NCBI RefSeq assembly: GCF_004000905.1
Contig: NZ_BIMD01000001.1
Location: 186,001 to 250,000, forward strand
Direction: 5' to 3'
DNA: 64,000 nt
Source: Paenibacillus humicus NBRC 102415
GTDB taxonomy: Bacteria > Bacillota > Bacilli > Paenibacillales > Paenibacillaceae
Shown here: positions 45,251 through 54,795 of the stretch, piece after piece
How the letters are laid out: each line of letters opens with the position of its first letter
Position numbering within the stretch: the stretch's first letter is position 1
The notes under the pieces: model-generated
Database searches by the model: none
What the model was told of the DNA's origin: nothing
The model's input: only the letters and a program-made list of their open reading frames with translations
Program-made: the position numbers and the translations under genes

Positions 45251-46531
45251 CTAGGCTTGTTCTCCTTCGGCCGCCGCAGCCCGCTCGGCTCCTTGGCCCC
45301 GAAGCTTGCGGACAAGCGGGGGAAGAGAAGTCAAATAAAACGCGCTGACAGCCACCGTGCATAGGGCAACCGAATAATGCAGCCAAGCAATGGAGATCCA
45401 AGCCGGAAAAGCAAAGGCGATAAACCCGAGGGAAAGCGAATGGCCGAGCATCATGACCGGTTCGATCAAAGCGTTGACACGGCCCATTCGATCCGGAGGC
45501 ACCAGCTCCGGCATCCAGCTCCCGAGCGCGATGTTGATCGGGGCGATGGCGATTCCGGCGAAAAGGATGAGGATGAAATAGATTTCGATTCGCTCGGCCA
45601 TTCCGAGTCCGGCAATAAGCAGGCTGGAGAGGAATAGGCCGCCGATCAGAATCGGAGCTCTCGTCAGGCGGCGTATCATCCATGGGCCGAGCAGGCTGCC
45701 GATGAGGAAGCCAATTCCGAGGAAGACCGTAATCAGCGAGGAGTGGACGACGTATTGATCGGGACTCAGCTTGTATTTCATGGCAAAGAGGGGGAGCACG
45801 GCGAACACGCCGTTGACCAGGCCGAAAAACAGAAATCCGCTGATCAGGACCACTAACAGCCGATTGCCCATCAGATACCGGAGGCCTTGCCAAAATTCCT
45901 TGAGAAGCAGGGAGAAGCGGAGATCTCGGAGACGGCTCATTCCGTTCGGAGTGCGGGCATGGGCAGGGAAATCCCCCCTCGAAATCAACAGGCCGGAGAC
46001 GAGGAAGCTGACGGCATCCACGATGATAGCGCCTTCAATTCCGATGAAATGATAGGCGGCCGCGCCGAGGCTCATGCCGAAAAGCATGAACATGCCCAGC
46101 ACCATTTGATTGAGGCCCGATGCCTGTACATAAGCGTCCTGAGGGATGCTGCCTTGCAGCAGCCCCATTTCGGCGGGACCGAAAAACTTGGAGATCGCGC
46201 TGCGGAGAAACAAAACCAGAAAGCAGGCGAACAGCAGGTCGAAATGGACGAACAGAAGCAGCAGCGCGGTAAGGCCCGCCCGTATCCAGTCGCTGTACGC
46301 CGCGATGATCTTGCGGTCGAATCGATCCGCAATGACGCCGACGATCCAGAATACCGCCAGTGTCGGCAGAGAGTACATAAGCTCGGCCGTCGTCGCCAGC
46401 GAAGGCTTTTCGCTGTACCGGTCGACCAGATAGAAGGCGAATGCCATATTGCCGACTACGCTGCCCAGCTGCGATGAGAAGGCCGCGAAGAACAGCTTGT
46501 TGAACGTCGAATTGCGAAACAGCGTCTTCAT
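45251..46531 (-). CDS. MFS transporter
   Basis: A 426-residue protein with about 12 TM segments. The motif A region DRFDRKII between TM2 and TM3 and the FFGPAEMGLLQGSI loop place it in the MFS group with macrolide-efflux-like (MefA-type, TIGR/MFS_3) exporters. Its ATG overlaps the TetR stop by four bases, so the two are translationally coupled and TetR probably controls its expression. The substrate is unknown. Confidence 0.88.
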   Translation of the reverse strand: MKTLFRNSTFNKLFFAAFSSQLGSVVGNMAFAFYLVDRYSEKPSLATTAELMYSLPTLAVFWIVGVIADRFDRKIIAAYSDWIRAGLTALLLLFVHFDLLFACFLVLFLRSAISKFFGPAEMGLLQGSIPQDAYVQASGLNQMVLGMFMLFGMSLGAAAYHFIGIEGAIIVDAVSFLVSGLLISRGDFPAHARTPNGMSRLRDLRFSLLLKEFWQGLRYLMGNRLLVVLISGFLFFGLVNGVFAVLPLFAMKYKLSPDQYVVHSSLITVFLGIGFLIGSLLGPWMIRRLTRAPILIGGLFLSSLLIAGLGMAERIEIYFILILFAGIAIAPINIALGSWMPELVPPDRMGRVNALIEPVMMLGHSLSLGFIAFAFPAWISIAWLHYSVALCTVAVSAFYLTSLPPLVRKLRGQGAERAAAAEGEQA

Positions 46532-47181
46532 AGCGTTTCCTCTCTGGATGGCCGGCGGCTGTCCGTCGCAGGCCGAAGCAGAGACTTCAAATAGTCCAGA
46601 AGCGCTTCGATCTGCATCGGGGAATTCGCCTTGGCGGCTCCAACCGCGTAGGTATGCGTTACAATGCCCTCTTGAAAAGAAGCGGCAAGCCGGGATATGT
46701 CCAGCACGCCCAGCACGGGATTGAACTCCCCGCGGTCGATGCCGGTTTGGAGAAGCTCAGCGAATTGAACGATGCCCTTCTCGTAGCGGCGGCGAAGAAG
46801 CTCGCGGCGCGCCTCATCTCTCCAGCCGACCAGGAAATACTCGTAGAATGCCGGCATGAGGCCGCGATCCGATGAACTCGCCCATTCATTCAACCGCATG
46901 GAATACGAAGCGGAGATCAGCTCCCATACCGATGTCGACGATGCCTCAAGCCCTGCAAGGTACCGTTCGTGATCGGCATCCTGATGGTCCAGGAGCGCCT
47001 CAAAAATTTCCTCCTTGGTCGGATAGTACAAATAAATCCATCCTCGGCTCATTCCGGCTTCCTCGATGATATCCTTGAGTGTCGCAGCTCCGAACCCTTT
47101 CTCGGCAAATACGCGCTTCGCCGCTTCAAGGATTTGTTGCCTTCGACGTTCTTTGCGTTCGTCAGATAGTTTGGGCGACAT
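46528..47181 (-). CDS. TetR/AcrR family transcriptional regulator
   Basis: A 217-residue regulator with an N-terminal TetR HTH (QQILEAAKRVFAEKGFGAAT, then IIEEAGMSRGWIYLYYPTKE) and a variable ligand-binding helical domain. Met 47181 follows GGAGG by eight bases; the longer frame to 47517 is an overlap with pepF promoter DNA. First gene of a two-gene unit with the MFS exporter. Confidence 0.9.
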   Translation of the reverse strand: MSPKLSDERKERRRQQILEAAKRVFAEKGFGAATLKDIIEEAGMSRGWIYLYYPTKEEIFEALLDHQDADHERYLAGLEASSTSVWELISASYSMRLNEWASSSDRGLMPAFYEYFLVGWRDEARRELLRRRYEKGIVQFAELLQTGIDRGEFNPVLGVLDISRLAASFQEGIVTHTYAVGAAKANSPMQIEALLDYLKSLLRPATDSRRPSREETL

Positions 47182-47353
47182 TCCTGTATCCTCCCACAAA
47201 ATGAACTTCGTGTCATTTTGAGTATAGGGAAAACGGCTTCCAGTTTCAACTCTGTTTTCCATCCAAAACCAGTTGGCGGCATAGACAGCCATGATACAAT
47301 GGTGATATTTGGAGATGCCAAGCCTGGATATATCCGGAAGGAGAGTGTTGATC

Positions 47354-49153
47354 ATGTCGAAAATCTTGACCCGGTCCGAGGTCGACGCAGAGACGACTTG
47401 GGATTTGCGCGACATTTTTGAATCGAAGGAAGCCTGGGAGCAGGAATGGAATGCCATTGTGCAGGATCTGCCTTCCGTCACGAAATACGAAGGCACGCTG
47501 GGCGAAGGCGCGGACAAGCTGCTCGCCTGTCTGGTCGCGCAGGAAGAGCTGCAGAGCCGGATCAGCCGGGTATACGCGTATGCCCATCTGCATCAATCCG
47601 GAGACAGCATCGATCCGGACAATCAGATGAACGCCGCCAAAGCGCGCGATCTTTCCTCGCAGGCCGGCTCCGCCTTTTCCTTCATCAAATCCGAAATCAT
47701 CTCGCTCCCGGACGGAACGGTCGCCGCGTACATGAGCGAGCAGCCCGCTTTGCGGGATTTCGAGCGGAGCCTCGGCCTGCTGCTGCAGACGAAGCCCCAT
47801 CGGCTGACGGCGGAGACGGAAAAGGTTCTGGCTTCCTTCGGCGAAGTGCTGGGCGCGCCATACCGCATCTATGAACGCGGCAAGCTGACGGATATGACCT
47901 TCCCGGCCGCGAAGGACGGCAGCGGGAATGAGCTGCCGGTTTCGTTTGCGCTCTATGAGAACAAATACGCGGAATCGCCGGATACCGAGCTGCGGCGCAA
48001 TGCGTTCAAAGCGTTCAGCGGAACGCTGCGCAGCTACCGCAACACCTTCGCCGAAGCCTACGGCACCGAAGTGAAGCGGCAGGTGATCGAGTCGCGCCTG
48101 CGGGGATATGATTCCGTCACGGACATGCTCTTGACGCCGCAGCAGGTCACGACCGAAATGTACGCCAACATCCTGGACATTCTGCAGGAAGAGCTGGCGC
48201 CTCATATGCGCAAGTACGCGGCGCTCAAGAAGCGGGTGCTTCAGCTGGACGAGATGACGTTCGCGGATCTGAAAGCTCCGCTCGACCCCGATTTCAGTCC
48301 CGGCATTACGTTCCAGGAAGCGGGAGAGCTGATCAAGGAAGCTCTTGCCGTCCTTGGTCCCGAGTACGGCGAGATCGTGTCGGATGCGTTCCGGGACCGC
48401 TGGGTCGATTATGCGGACAACGCCGGCAAGAGAACCGGCGCGTTCTGCATGTCGATTCCCGGCGTCCACTCCTATATTCTGATCAGCTGGGCGGACAGCA
48501 TGAGAGGCGCATTCACGCTCGCCCACGAAATCGGGCATGCAGGCCATCTGATGCTTGGAAGCCGTTATCAGCGCCCGACGAACGCCAGGCCGTCGCTTTA
48601 CTTCATCGAAGCGCCATCGACGATGAACGAGCTGCTGCTGGCGGACCATCTGCTGTCGCGCTCGGAGGATCCCCGCATGCGCCGCTGGGTCATATCCCAG
48701 CTGCTCGGCACTTATTTCCACAACTTCGTCACCCACCTGCTCGAAGGCGAGCTTCAGCGCCGAGTCTACGGCCTCGCCATGCAGGACGTGCCGATCACGG
48801 CCGTGAAGCTGTGCGAGCTGAAGGGAGACATCCTCTCTTCGTTCTGGGGCGGTGATGTCGTCATCGATGACGATGCCAAGCTGACCTGGATGCGCCAGCC
48901 GCATTATTATATGAGCCTGTATCCTTACACTTATGCGGCTGGACTGACCGTATCGACGGCGGCAGCGCAGCTCATCCGGGAGGAGGGACAGCCCGCGGTG
49001 GATCGCTGGCTGGAGGTTCTCAAATCAGGCGGCTCGATGAGTCCGCTTGAGCTGATCCGGCTCGCAGGCGTCGATATGTCGAAGCCCGATCCGATCCGCA
49101 CCGCCGCAGCCTATGTCGGCTCCCTGATCGACGAGCTGGAAAGCTTGTACTGA
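47354..49153 (+). CDS. pepF: Oligoendopeptidase F (M3 family)
   Basis: A 599-residue zinc metallopeptidase. The HExxH site is HEIGHAGH (H391, E392, H395), followed by the EAPSTMNE segment with the third ligand Glu. It starts SKILTRSEVDAETTWDLRDI and ends GVDMSKPDPIRTA, as in bacillar PepF. It degrades cytoplasmic oligopeptides of about 7-17 residues. AAGGAGAG precedes ATG 47354; a longer frame from 47309 lacks an RBS. A GATACAAT at about 47293 may be a -10 element. Confidence 0.95.
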   Translation: MSKILTRSEVDAETTWDLRDIFESKEAWEQEWNAIVQDLPSVTKYEGTLGEGADKLLACLVAQEELQSRISRVYAYAHLHQSGDSIDPDNQMNAAKARDLSSQAGSAFSFIKSEIISLPDGTVAAYMSEQPALRDFERSLGLLLQTKPHRLTAETEKVLASFGEVLGAPYRIYERGKLTDMTFPAAKDGSGNELPVSFALYENKYAESPDTELRRNAFKAFSGTLRSYRNTFAEAYGTEVKRQVIESRLRGYDSVTDMLLTPQQVTTEMYANILDILQEELAPHMRKYAALKKRVLQLDEMTFADLKAPLDPDFSPGITFQEAGELIKEALAVLGPEYGEIVSDAFRDRWVDYADNAGKRTGAFCMSIPGVHSYILISWADSMRGAFTLAHEIGHAGHLMLGSRYQRPTNARPSLYFIEAPSTMNELLLADHLLSRSEDPRMRRWVISQLLGTYFHNFVTHLLEGELQRRVYGLAMQDVPITAVKLCELKGDILSSFWGGDVVIDDDAKLTWMRQPHYYMSLYPYTYAAGLTVSTAAAQLIREEGQPAVDRWLEVLKSGGSMSPLELIRLAGVDMSKPDPIRTAAAYVGSLIDELESLY

Positions 49154-49179
49154 CCGGCCTCGCGCTGCGGGCCAACGAT

Positions 49180-49228
49180 AAAAAAACCAGCTTTTGCCGA
49201 CGGGATCGGCTGAAGCTGGTTTTTTTTG
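49180..49228. terminator. Bidirectional terminator between pepF and AraC genes
   Basis: A7-CCAGCTT pairs with AAGCTGG-T8, with an inner GCCGA/TCGGC stem. Confidence 0.88.
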
Positions 49229-50056
49229 TCATGCATAGGATGAGCGGAACTCCGTCGGGCTGAGTCCCGTTTCCTTGCGGAAGCATTTGGCGAAATAGTG
49301 GGTGTCCGGGTATCCGGTCCGTTCCGCGACATCCTTGATGCTGAGGGAGGTGGAGGCAAGCAGCTTGCGCGCCATGTCCATCCGTTTGCGGCTGATGTAT
49401 TTGGCCGGCGGCATCCCGAAGTGCTTCTTGAAGTACGAAATGAAATAGTTCGGGTGGAGATGAAGGGAAGCCGCCAGATCGTTGATGCTCAAGCTTTCCT
49501 GCAGATGGGATTCCACATAGTCCTGGATGATGCGGATTCTCTGCATGTCCTCGCTCCGATGGGTGAGCACCTGCACCGGGATGCTTTCCAGAAAGGAGGA
49601 CAGGATTTCCAGCATGACCGCCTTCTCCCGGAGAAGCGAAACGAGGGAGGGGCTGGAATGCAGCTCCGCCAGCTCGGCGAACAGGCTCTGCATCCGCTGC
49701 GGGTCCGGCGCATCGATGCAGAGCGGGGCGTCGATCCACTGGAACAAGTCGAACGGGCCGACGCCGGCATTGAAGTGGCACCAGTATTTGGAGAAAGGCG
49801 GCTTGTCCGCGACAGCCGAATACGACTGCTTGACGAAGGCCGGCATCAGGCACAGCTGGCCCGGCTTCGGAAAGCACTCCCGGCCGTCCACCTGGAGCCA
49901 GCCTGTCCCGTCCAGGATGAAGTAAAGCCGGTTGAATTCCGGCACGAAGTCCAGATCCCGCCAGTCCGCCGTGCACTGGGTGCGGTGGGCGACCTGAACC
50001 CGAACCTGCAGATTGTCGAGCAATTCCAGCAGAGTGGATTCTTCTTGTCGAAGCAT
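49229..50056 (-). CDS. AraC family transcriptional regulator
   Basis: A 275-residue protein with AraC cupin (FVPEFNRLYFILDGTGWLQV) and C-terminal double HTH (LSINDLAASLHLHPNYFISY, LSIKDVAERTGYPDTHYFAK). It is divergent from the PhyH-HEAT gene at 50172 with about 115 bp between starts, and is a likely regulator of it. Confidence 0.9.
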   Translation of the reverse strand: MLRQEESTLLELLDNLQVRVQVAHRTQCTADWRDLDFVPEFNRLYFILDGTGWLQVDGRECFPKPGQLCLMPAFVKQSYSAVADKPPFSKYWCHFNAGVGPFDLFQWIDAPLCIDAPDPQRMQSLFAELAELHSSPSLVSLLREKAVMLEILSSFLESIPVQVLTHRSEDMQRIRIIQDYVESHLQESLSINDLAASLHLHPNYFISYFKKHFGMPPAKYISRKRMDMARKLLASTSLSIKDVAERTGYPDTHYFAKCFRKETGLSPTEFRSSYA

Positions 50057-50171
50057 GATTCGTCCAGCCCCATTGCTTAGTTTTGTCCCCTAATCCCTTA
50101 GGAACTTCCATTCTCCCCCTCGGAACCGCGAACTATAATCAGTGTATCAGATTCCGGGAGGGACATCGATC

Positions 50172-51581
50172 ATGACCAATAACCACAAGCCGGCTTTGCT
50201 CACAGACGAACAAATGAAAGCCTTTATCCGCGACGGAGTGCTGCTGCTCCAAACCGACTTTCCGCAGGAGTTCCATGACGGCCTGGTGTCTCAATTGAAC
50301 GAGGTTTACAACGAGGAAGGCAATCCCGGCAACAACATTCTGCCCCGGATACGGGACCTGCAGAAAGTATTCGACCATCCGGTCGTGACCGGCGCGCTTA
50401 CCAGCGTGCTCGGTCCCGATTACCTGCTGCACACCCACCGCCACGGCCACTTCAACGCCTCTCCGCAGCCGGGAGGCTGGCATAAGGACAGCTACTGGGG
50501 CTACGACCGGATGAGAAACCATCATCCCTGGTGGGCGATGATCATGTATTTCCCGCAGGACACCCCTGTCGAGCTCGGACCGACAGGGATCTTCCCGGGC
50601 ACCCAGCTGCTGGAGTCCCGCATGTTCGAGGACGAGAATCCGAAGGAGGAAGTGACTGCGCAGGGCGGCGCCGGCACCTTCGCTCTCATCCATTACGACA
50701 TCTGGCATCGTTCCACAGCCAACGTGCTTGGCCAGCCCCGTTATATGCTGAAGTTTGAATTCATGCGCACGACGGCGCCGTCGGCTCCATCCTGGGACTG
50801 CCGGAATCCGATCTGGGCGCCTTCGAAAGAAGCGGCAGCCGCGGAATCTCATCAGGCTGTCATCTGGGAAGAGACGTGGAACTGGCTCTCCGGACGAATC
50901 GGCAGCCTGGCCGATACGCAGCCGGACGATGCGGAAGCCGTTGAAAGGCTTGCGGCCGCTCTGGCAGGATCGGATGAGCGCTCAGCCCTCAACGCGGCTT
51001 ACAGCCTGGCAGCCAGAGGCCAAGGAGGAATCGCCGCTCTGGAGGAGGCTCTCCGGCAGGAGAACAGCCGAATTTCCCGATTGGCTGCCTACGGCCTGTC
51101 GGCTGCCGGAAGAGGATCGGTCGCCGGCCTGCAGGCAGCGCTTGACAGTTCCGACGCCGCGACGGTCTGTCATGCCGCATTCGCCCTTGGCGAGCTGAGA
51201 GAGCTAGCCGGAGCTGCGGTACCGAGGCTTGCCGCGCTGTTATCCGGACAGTCGGCCGAGGTTCGCCGCCAGGTCGTCGATTCGCTCGGAATGATCGGAA
51301 GTCCGGCGGAGCGCATCGTGCCGGCGCTCATCCGGGGCTTGCGCGACGAGGACAATCAAGTGCGGTTCATGGCGGCTCTCTCGCTGCTGCGCTTGAAGGG
51401 AGCGGCGGCGGATGCCGTGCCTGAGCTGGCTGAAGCTCTGCAGGATCCGAACCGCTATGTACGAGGACATGCGGCGGAGGCTCTTCGCTACATCGACAGC
51501 CCGGAAGCGCGGGAGGTTCTGTTCCGCGAGCTGTTCAACCTGCGCTGGTGCTCCGATACGACCAAGGTCAGCACGTTCTGA
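50172..51581 (+). CDS. Phytanoyl-CoA dioxygenase (PhyH)-type 2OG oxygenase fused to HEAT repeats
   Basis: A 469-residue protein in two parts. Residues 1 to about 240 form a PhyH-type 2-oxoglutarate/Fe(II) oxygenase: GGWHKDSYWG gives H104 and D106, and IHYDIWHRS gives H179 with the adjacent Arg that can bind 2-oxoglutarate. Residues about 255-460 form five or more Ala/Leu-rich HEAT-like repeats (for example VRRQVVDSLGMIGSPA and VRFMAALSLLRLKGAAADAV). The unusual fusion suggests a protein-binding module guiding the oxygenase. The start at 50172 follows GGGAGG by nine bases. It is divergent from an AraC regulator; the substrate is unknown. Confidence 0.85.
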   Translation: MTNNHKPALLTDEQMKAFIRDGVLLLQTDFPQEFHDGLVSQLNEVYNEEGNPGNNILPRIRDLQKVFDHPVVTGALTSVLGPDYLLHTHRHGHFNASPQPGGWHKDSYWGYDRMRNHHPWWAMIMYFPQDTPVELGPTGIFPGTQLLESRMFEDENPKEEVTAQGGAGTFALIHYDIWHRSTANVLGQPRYMLKFEFMRTTAPSAPSWDCRNPIWAPSKEAAAAESHQAVIWEETWNWLSGRIGSLADTQPDDAEAVERLAAALAGSDERSALNAAYSLAARGQGGIAALEEALRQENSRISRLAAYGLSAAGRGSVAGLQAALDSSDAATVCHAAFALGELRELAGAAVPRLAALLSGQSAEVRRQVVDSLGMIGSPAERIVPALIRGLRDEDNQVRFMAALSLLRLKGAAADAVPELAEALQDPNRYVRGHAAEALRYIDSPEAREVLFRELFNLRWCSDTTKVSTF

Positions 51582-51652
51582 TCGCAGGCTCTGTCTGACT
51601 GCACAACTCAGCCCGATGCGGATGAAAGGAAGCAAGGTCACGAAGGAATGTT

Positions 51653-51684
51653 CAGGAGCGGCATGAAGCCGCTCCTGTTTTTTT
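51653..51684 (+). terminator. Intrinsic terminator after the PhyH-HEAT gene
   Basis: CAGGAGCGGC pairs perfectly with GCCGCTCCTG around ATGAA, followed by T7. Confidence 0.9.
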
Positions 51685-51754
51685 ATGCGCCTGTAGGAAA
51701 AACAACGGGCTTTATCCAATTGTAATATAGAGATTAAGAAAGGGTGGGGAACAA

Positions 51755-52228
51755 ATGAATTCTAGACATGAGGTGTTGTTCCAACAGCTGCACGCTTATC
51801 GAAGGGAGCTCCTGGAGCTTGCCGCGGAGGTGACGGAAGCGCAGGCCGAGGTGATTCCGGCTGGCTTCAACAATAACATCCGTTGGAACCTGGGCCACAT
51901 TTTCACGGATCAATACGCCTGGATTCATGCGCTCACTCAAGAGGAGCAGCCGGTTGCCGCAGCCTTCAATCTGTGGTTCGGATACGGCTCAAGCCCGTCC
52001 TCGTTCACGACGGAGACGCCTTCCTTCTCCGAGCTTCTGCAGATGCTTGAGCAGCAGCCTGCCGAGATTCAAGAACGATATCAGGATCGACTGGATGAGG
52101 AATTACCGCCGACCGAAATGGGGATGCACACCGTCGAGCAGGTGCTTATCCGTACGATTTTTCATGAAGGGCTGCATATCGGAGCTATTCAGGCTCTAAA
52201 GAGACAAGCAGTCGAGAGAGCGCAATAG
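51755..52228 (+). CDS. DinB family protein
   Basis: A 157-residue four-helix protein. IRWNLGHIFTDQY and FHEGLHIGAIQAL carry the His residues of the DinB metal site. Related proteins include thiol-dependent S-transferases and stress-induced proteins of unknown activity. A weak AAGGG RBS precedes ATG 51755. Distinct from the DUF1572-type gene at 26848. Confidence 0.85.
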   Translation: MNSRHEVLFQQLHAYRRELLELAAEVTEAQAEVIPAGFNNNIRWNLGHIFTDQYAWIHALTQEEQPVAAAFNLWFGYGSSPSSFTTETPSFSELLQMLEQQPAEIQERYQDRLDEELPPTEMGMHTVEQVLIRTIFHEGLHIGAIQALKRQAVERAQ

Positions 52229-52653
52229 GACAGACGACAAGACTGCGCAAAAGGATAGGCGACAAGACGGAATGGACATGAAATCTCAACGAAACGATGC
52301 CTTTTAAGGGATTCCAGCCTGCAAAAAAGACATTATTCGCGGTTAAATGTTCGTTCCCGAATCAGGAAACGAACCGCCGAAATCATCGCCATCCGCTTTC
52401 GTGTCCGATTCACCCGCCGGTTCCTCTTATCCGGGCGATTGGACCGTGAAAAGCGTCGTCGCCTCATCGCCAGTATCCACGAGCCGGACAAAAGCTTGAT
52501 CGGAATGGAGGCAAGGGAGGCCGCTTCAACCCCTGGGAGATTTCGGAGCTTTGGGTAGAGGAGCTGCGCCGCTCTTTCCGCGCACGCCGGTAATTTGATT
52601 ATGATTCGCTGCGGGCTGGGAAGAGAAAATAATGCAGATGGAGCGGCATCCGC
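52229..52653. other. 425-bp gap with a 50-codon frame and possible gene remnant
   Basis: Between the DinB gene and the van operon. A short plus-strand frame at 52347-52499 encodes 50 residues including SYPGDWTVKSVVASSPVSTS, which recalls the start of some bacillar lipoprotein-like domains; it ends at TGA. A second frame just after it reads GGRFNPWEISELWVEELRRS and stops at about 52590. They could be pieces of one decayed gene, but I do not recognise the family. An imperfect direct repeat of GGCGACAAGAC lies at about 52233-52272. Confidence 0.35.
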
Positions 52654-54795
52654 TTAAGACAAGTATATCCGCTGCAGCCGAGGTCCCAGCCTGCTGAGCA
52701 CCTCGTTCACAATCGTTCCGGCGGATGCCGCCACCTCTTCGGCCGCAATGGCTTCGGCTCCGTCCCGGCCGATCAGCGTAGCGGCATCTCCTTGCCTGAC
52801 TCCTTCGATCTCCGTCACGTCGACTGTCATCTGATCCATCGAGATGCGTCCGACGATTGGCGCGCGCTTGCCATGCAGCAGAACCGAGCCGCCTGTCTCC
52901 GCCAGCCTTCTCGGGATGCCGTCGGCGTAACCGATCGACAGGGTAGCCAGCACAGTGGCGCGGGAAGCCGTGAAGCCCCGATTATATCCGACCGCTTCCC
53001 CGCATTCGACCCGGCTCACCCGCGTCACGCTGGCCTTGAGGGAGAGAACCGGGCGCAGCTCGATATCGGCCGGAATCCGGCCTTCCGGAGCGGAATTCAA
53101 GCCGTACAAGGCAAGGCCTGGACGCGCTGTGTCGAAGCTCCATCCGAAGCCGTTGAGAATGCCGCTGCTGTTCTGGATATGGAGCCTGCCCGGGTCATGT
53201 CCTGCGGACCGGATTTTCGCCGCGACTTCCAGCAGCCGTTCATATTGGAGCCGGGTAAAAGCCCGGTCTTCCTCGTCGGGACTGTCCGCGCATGCCAAAT
53301 GGCTGAAAGTGCCGATGACATGCAGATGGCTGTGTCTGTACATCGATAAAATTTTTTCCGTATGGCCGAACGGCTCTCCGAGGCGGTTCATGCCGGTATC
53401 GATCTTGATATGGACGTTGATTCTCTTGCCGAATGCCTGCAGGCGCTCGGCATCTTCCGCGCTTACGACGGTCTGCGCGAGATCGGCATGAAGAAGCTCG
53501 TCCAGCCGGTCCGACGGGGTGTAGCCCAGAACGAGAATCTCGCCTTGGATGCCTTGCCTGCGCAGGGCGATCCCTTCGTCGATCTCGGCCACGGCAAAGG
53601 AAGAGATGCCGGCACTGTACAGCCGCTCGGCTACCGGTGCAGCTCCATGGCCGTAAGCATTCGCCTTGACGACAGCCATCAAGGCGGTGCCCGAAGGAAG
53701 GATGCGCTGCAATTCCTTCACGTTATGGTCCAGATTGGCCAGGTCGATCTCGGCCCAAGCGCGGCTGCGCGCGGCGGTTGTGCTTTTGAGCTTGGTGAGC
53801 ATGATGACACCTCCTAACGATAGAGCCGCAGACGTTGCAGCGACCGCGATGAAATGGATCAGGCTGTTGCCGATGAGCAGAGCCTGCAAGCCAAGGAGCT
53901 TGGCTGCTCCGCGAACGGCAACGATCATCCATGGATGAACGACGTAGATCCAGGTGCTCAGCTGCCTGAGAAGAAGGCTTTTCTTGCCTCCCAGCCTCAA
54001 TAGCAGATGGAAGAGGCTGTACATGGCAGGAACCAGAAAGACATACATGGCTCCCAGACGGGCGAAGTCCGCTTGCTTCAGCCAGATCCCTTCAATCAGA
54101 GTGAGCGCGAGGAAGAAGAGGAATGCAACGGCCAGCTTGGGAGCGGAAGCGGGCGGAAGAGACCGTTGCGCAGCGCCGGCTCCCATCGCAATGAACAGCG
54201 GAGCGAACCAGATGCCGTTGCGCGTGTAGTCCGACCAATGGAACGAGGAGTTGAAAACCGCGGCAAGAGCGGGGCTTACGGACGCCGTAAGACCAAAGTA
54301 GCTGTCTCCAAGCAAGCCTATGGCATACAGTCCGGCCGCAATGCCTATGACAGCCTTGCCGGGAAGCGCGGCCTTCAGCCCAAAGACGATGCCGACTCCG
54401 ATCATGAGAGCGGGCAGGTACCAGAGATGATAGAAGGTGCCGTTGAAGAAGAGGCCGCTGACATAAGAACCGAAATTCCGGGATGAGTTGAAATCCCCTG
54501 AATACACATTAAGGGGCAGATAAAGGAGAATTCCCACCGCGTAAAGGAATCCGATCCGGGACATAAACTGTTTCAACGCGGCCCATCGGGACGGCTTGCG
54601 GGGCAGCGAGCGGAAGAAAAAGAAGCCGGAGGCCATGAAGAAAAAGGGAACGGCAACCCTTGACAGAAGTCCGCTGAGCAGGAAATCGGCAAACGGACTG
54701 TACGTCGTCAAAGGGCTGGTATGGTTGGCAACGACGAGCAGGCCGGCCAGGAGCTTGAACCGGTCGAGGCTGCCGAACCTGGCTTCAGCCGCCAT
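52654..54795 (-). CDS. vanT: VanT-type membrane serine/alanine racemase
   Basis: A 713-residue two-domain protein. Residues 1 to about 335 are an acyltransferase-3-like membrane domain with about 10-11 TM segments (LLAGLLVVANHTSPL at the start). Residues about 340-713 are a complete alanine-racemase fold: AVVKANAYGHG with the PLP Lys (K377), GLALYGLNSAPEG, and the second-subunit Tyr region SIGYADGIPRRL. This fusion is diagnostic of VanT, which makes D-Ser for peptidoglycan precursors ending in D-Ala-D-Ser. Its start overlaps the vanXY stop by 11 bases, and it is the last gene of the operon. Confidence 0.92.
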   Translation of the reverse strand: MAAEARFGSLDRFKLLAGLLVVANHTSPLTTYSPFADFLLSGLLSRVAVPFFFMASGFFFFRSLPRKPSRWAALKQFMSRIGFLYAVGILLYLPLNVYSGDFNSSRNFGSYVSGLFFNGTFYHLWYLPALMIGVGIVFGLKAALPGKAVIGIAAGLYAIGLLGDSYFGLTASVSPALAAVFNSSFHWSDYTRNGIWFAPLFIAMGAGAAQRSLPPASAPKLAVAFLFFLALTLIEGIWLKQADFARLGAMYVFLVPAMYSLFHLLLRLGGKKSLLLRQLSTWIYVVHPWMIVAVRGAAKLLGLQALLIGNSLIHFIAVAATSAALSLGGVIMLTKLKSTTAARSRAWAEIDLANLDHNVKELQRILPSGTALMAVVKANAYGHGAAPVAERLYSAGISSFAVAEIDEGIALRRQGIQGEILVLGYTPSDRLDELLHADLAQTVVSAEDAERLQAFGKRINVHIKIDTGMNRLGEPFGHTEKILSMYRHSHLHVIGTFSHLACADSPDEEDRAFTRLQYERLLEVAAKIRSAGHDPGRLHIQNSSGILNGFGWSFDTARPGLALYGLNSAPEGRIPADIELRPVLSLKASVTRVSRVECGEAVGYNRGFTASRATVLATLSIGYADGIPRRLAETGGSVLLHGKRAPIVGRISMDQMTVDVTEIEGVRQGDAATLIGRDGAEAIAAEEVAASAGTIVNEVLSRLGPRLQRIYLS

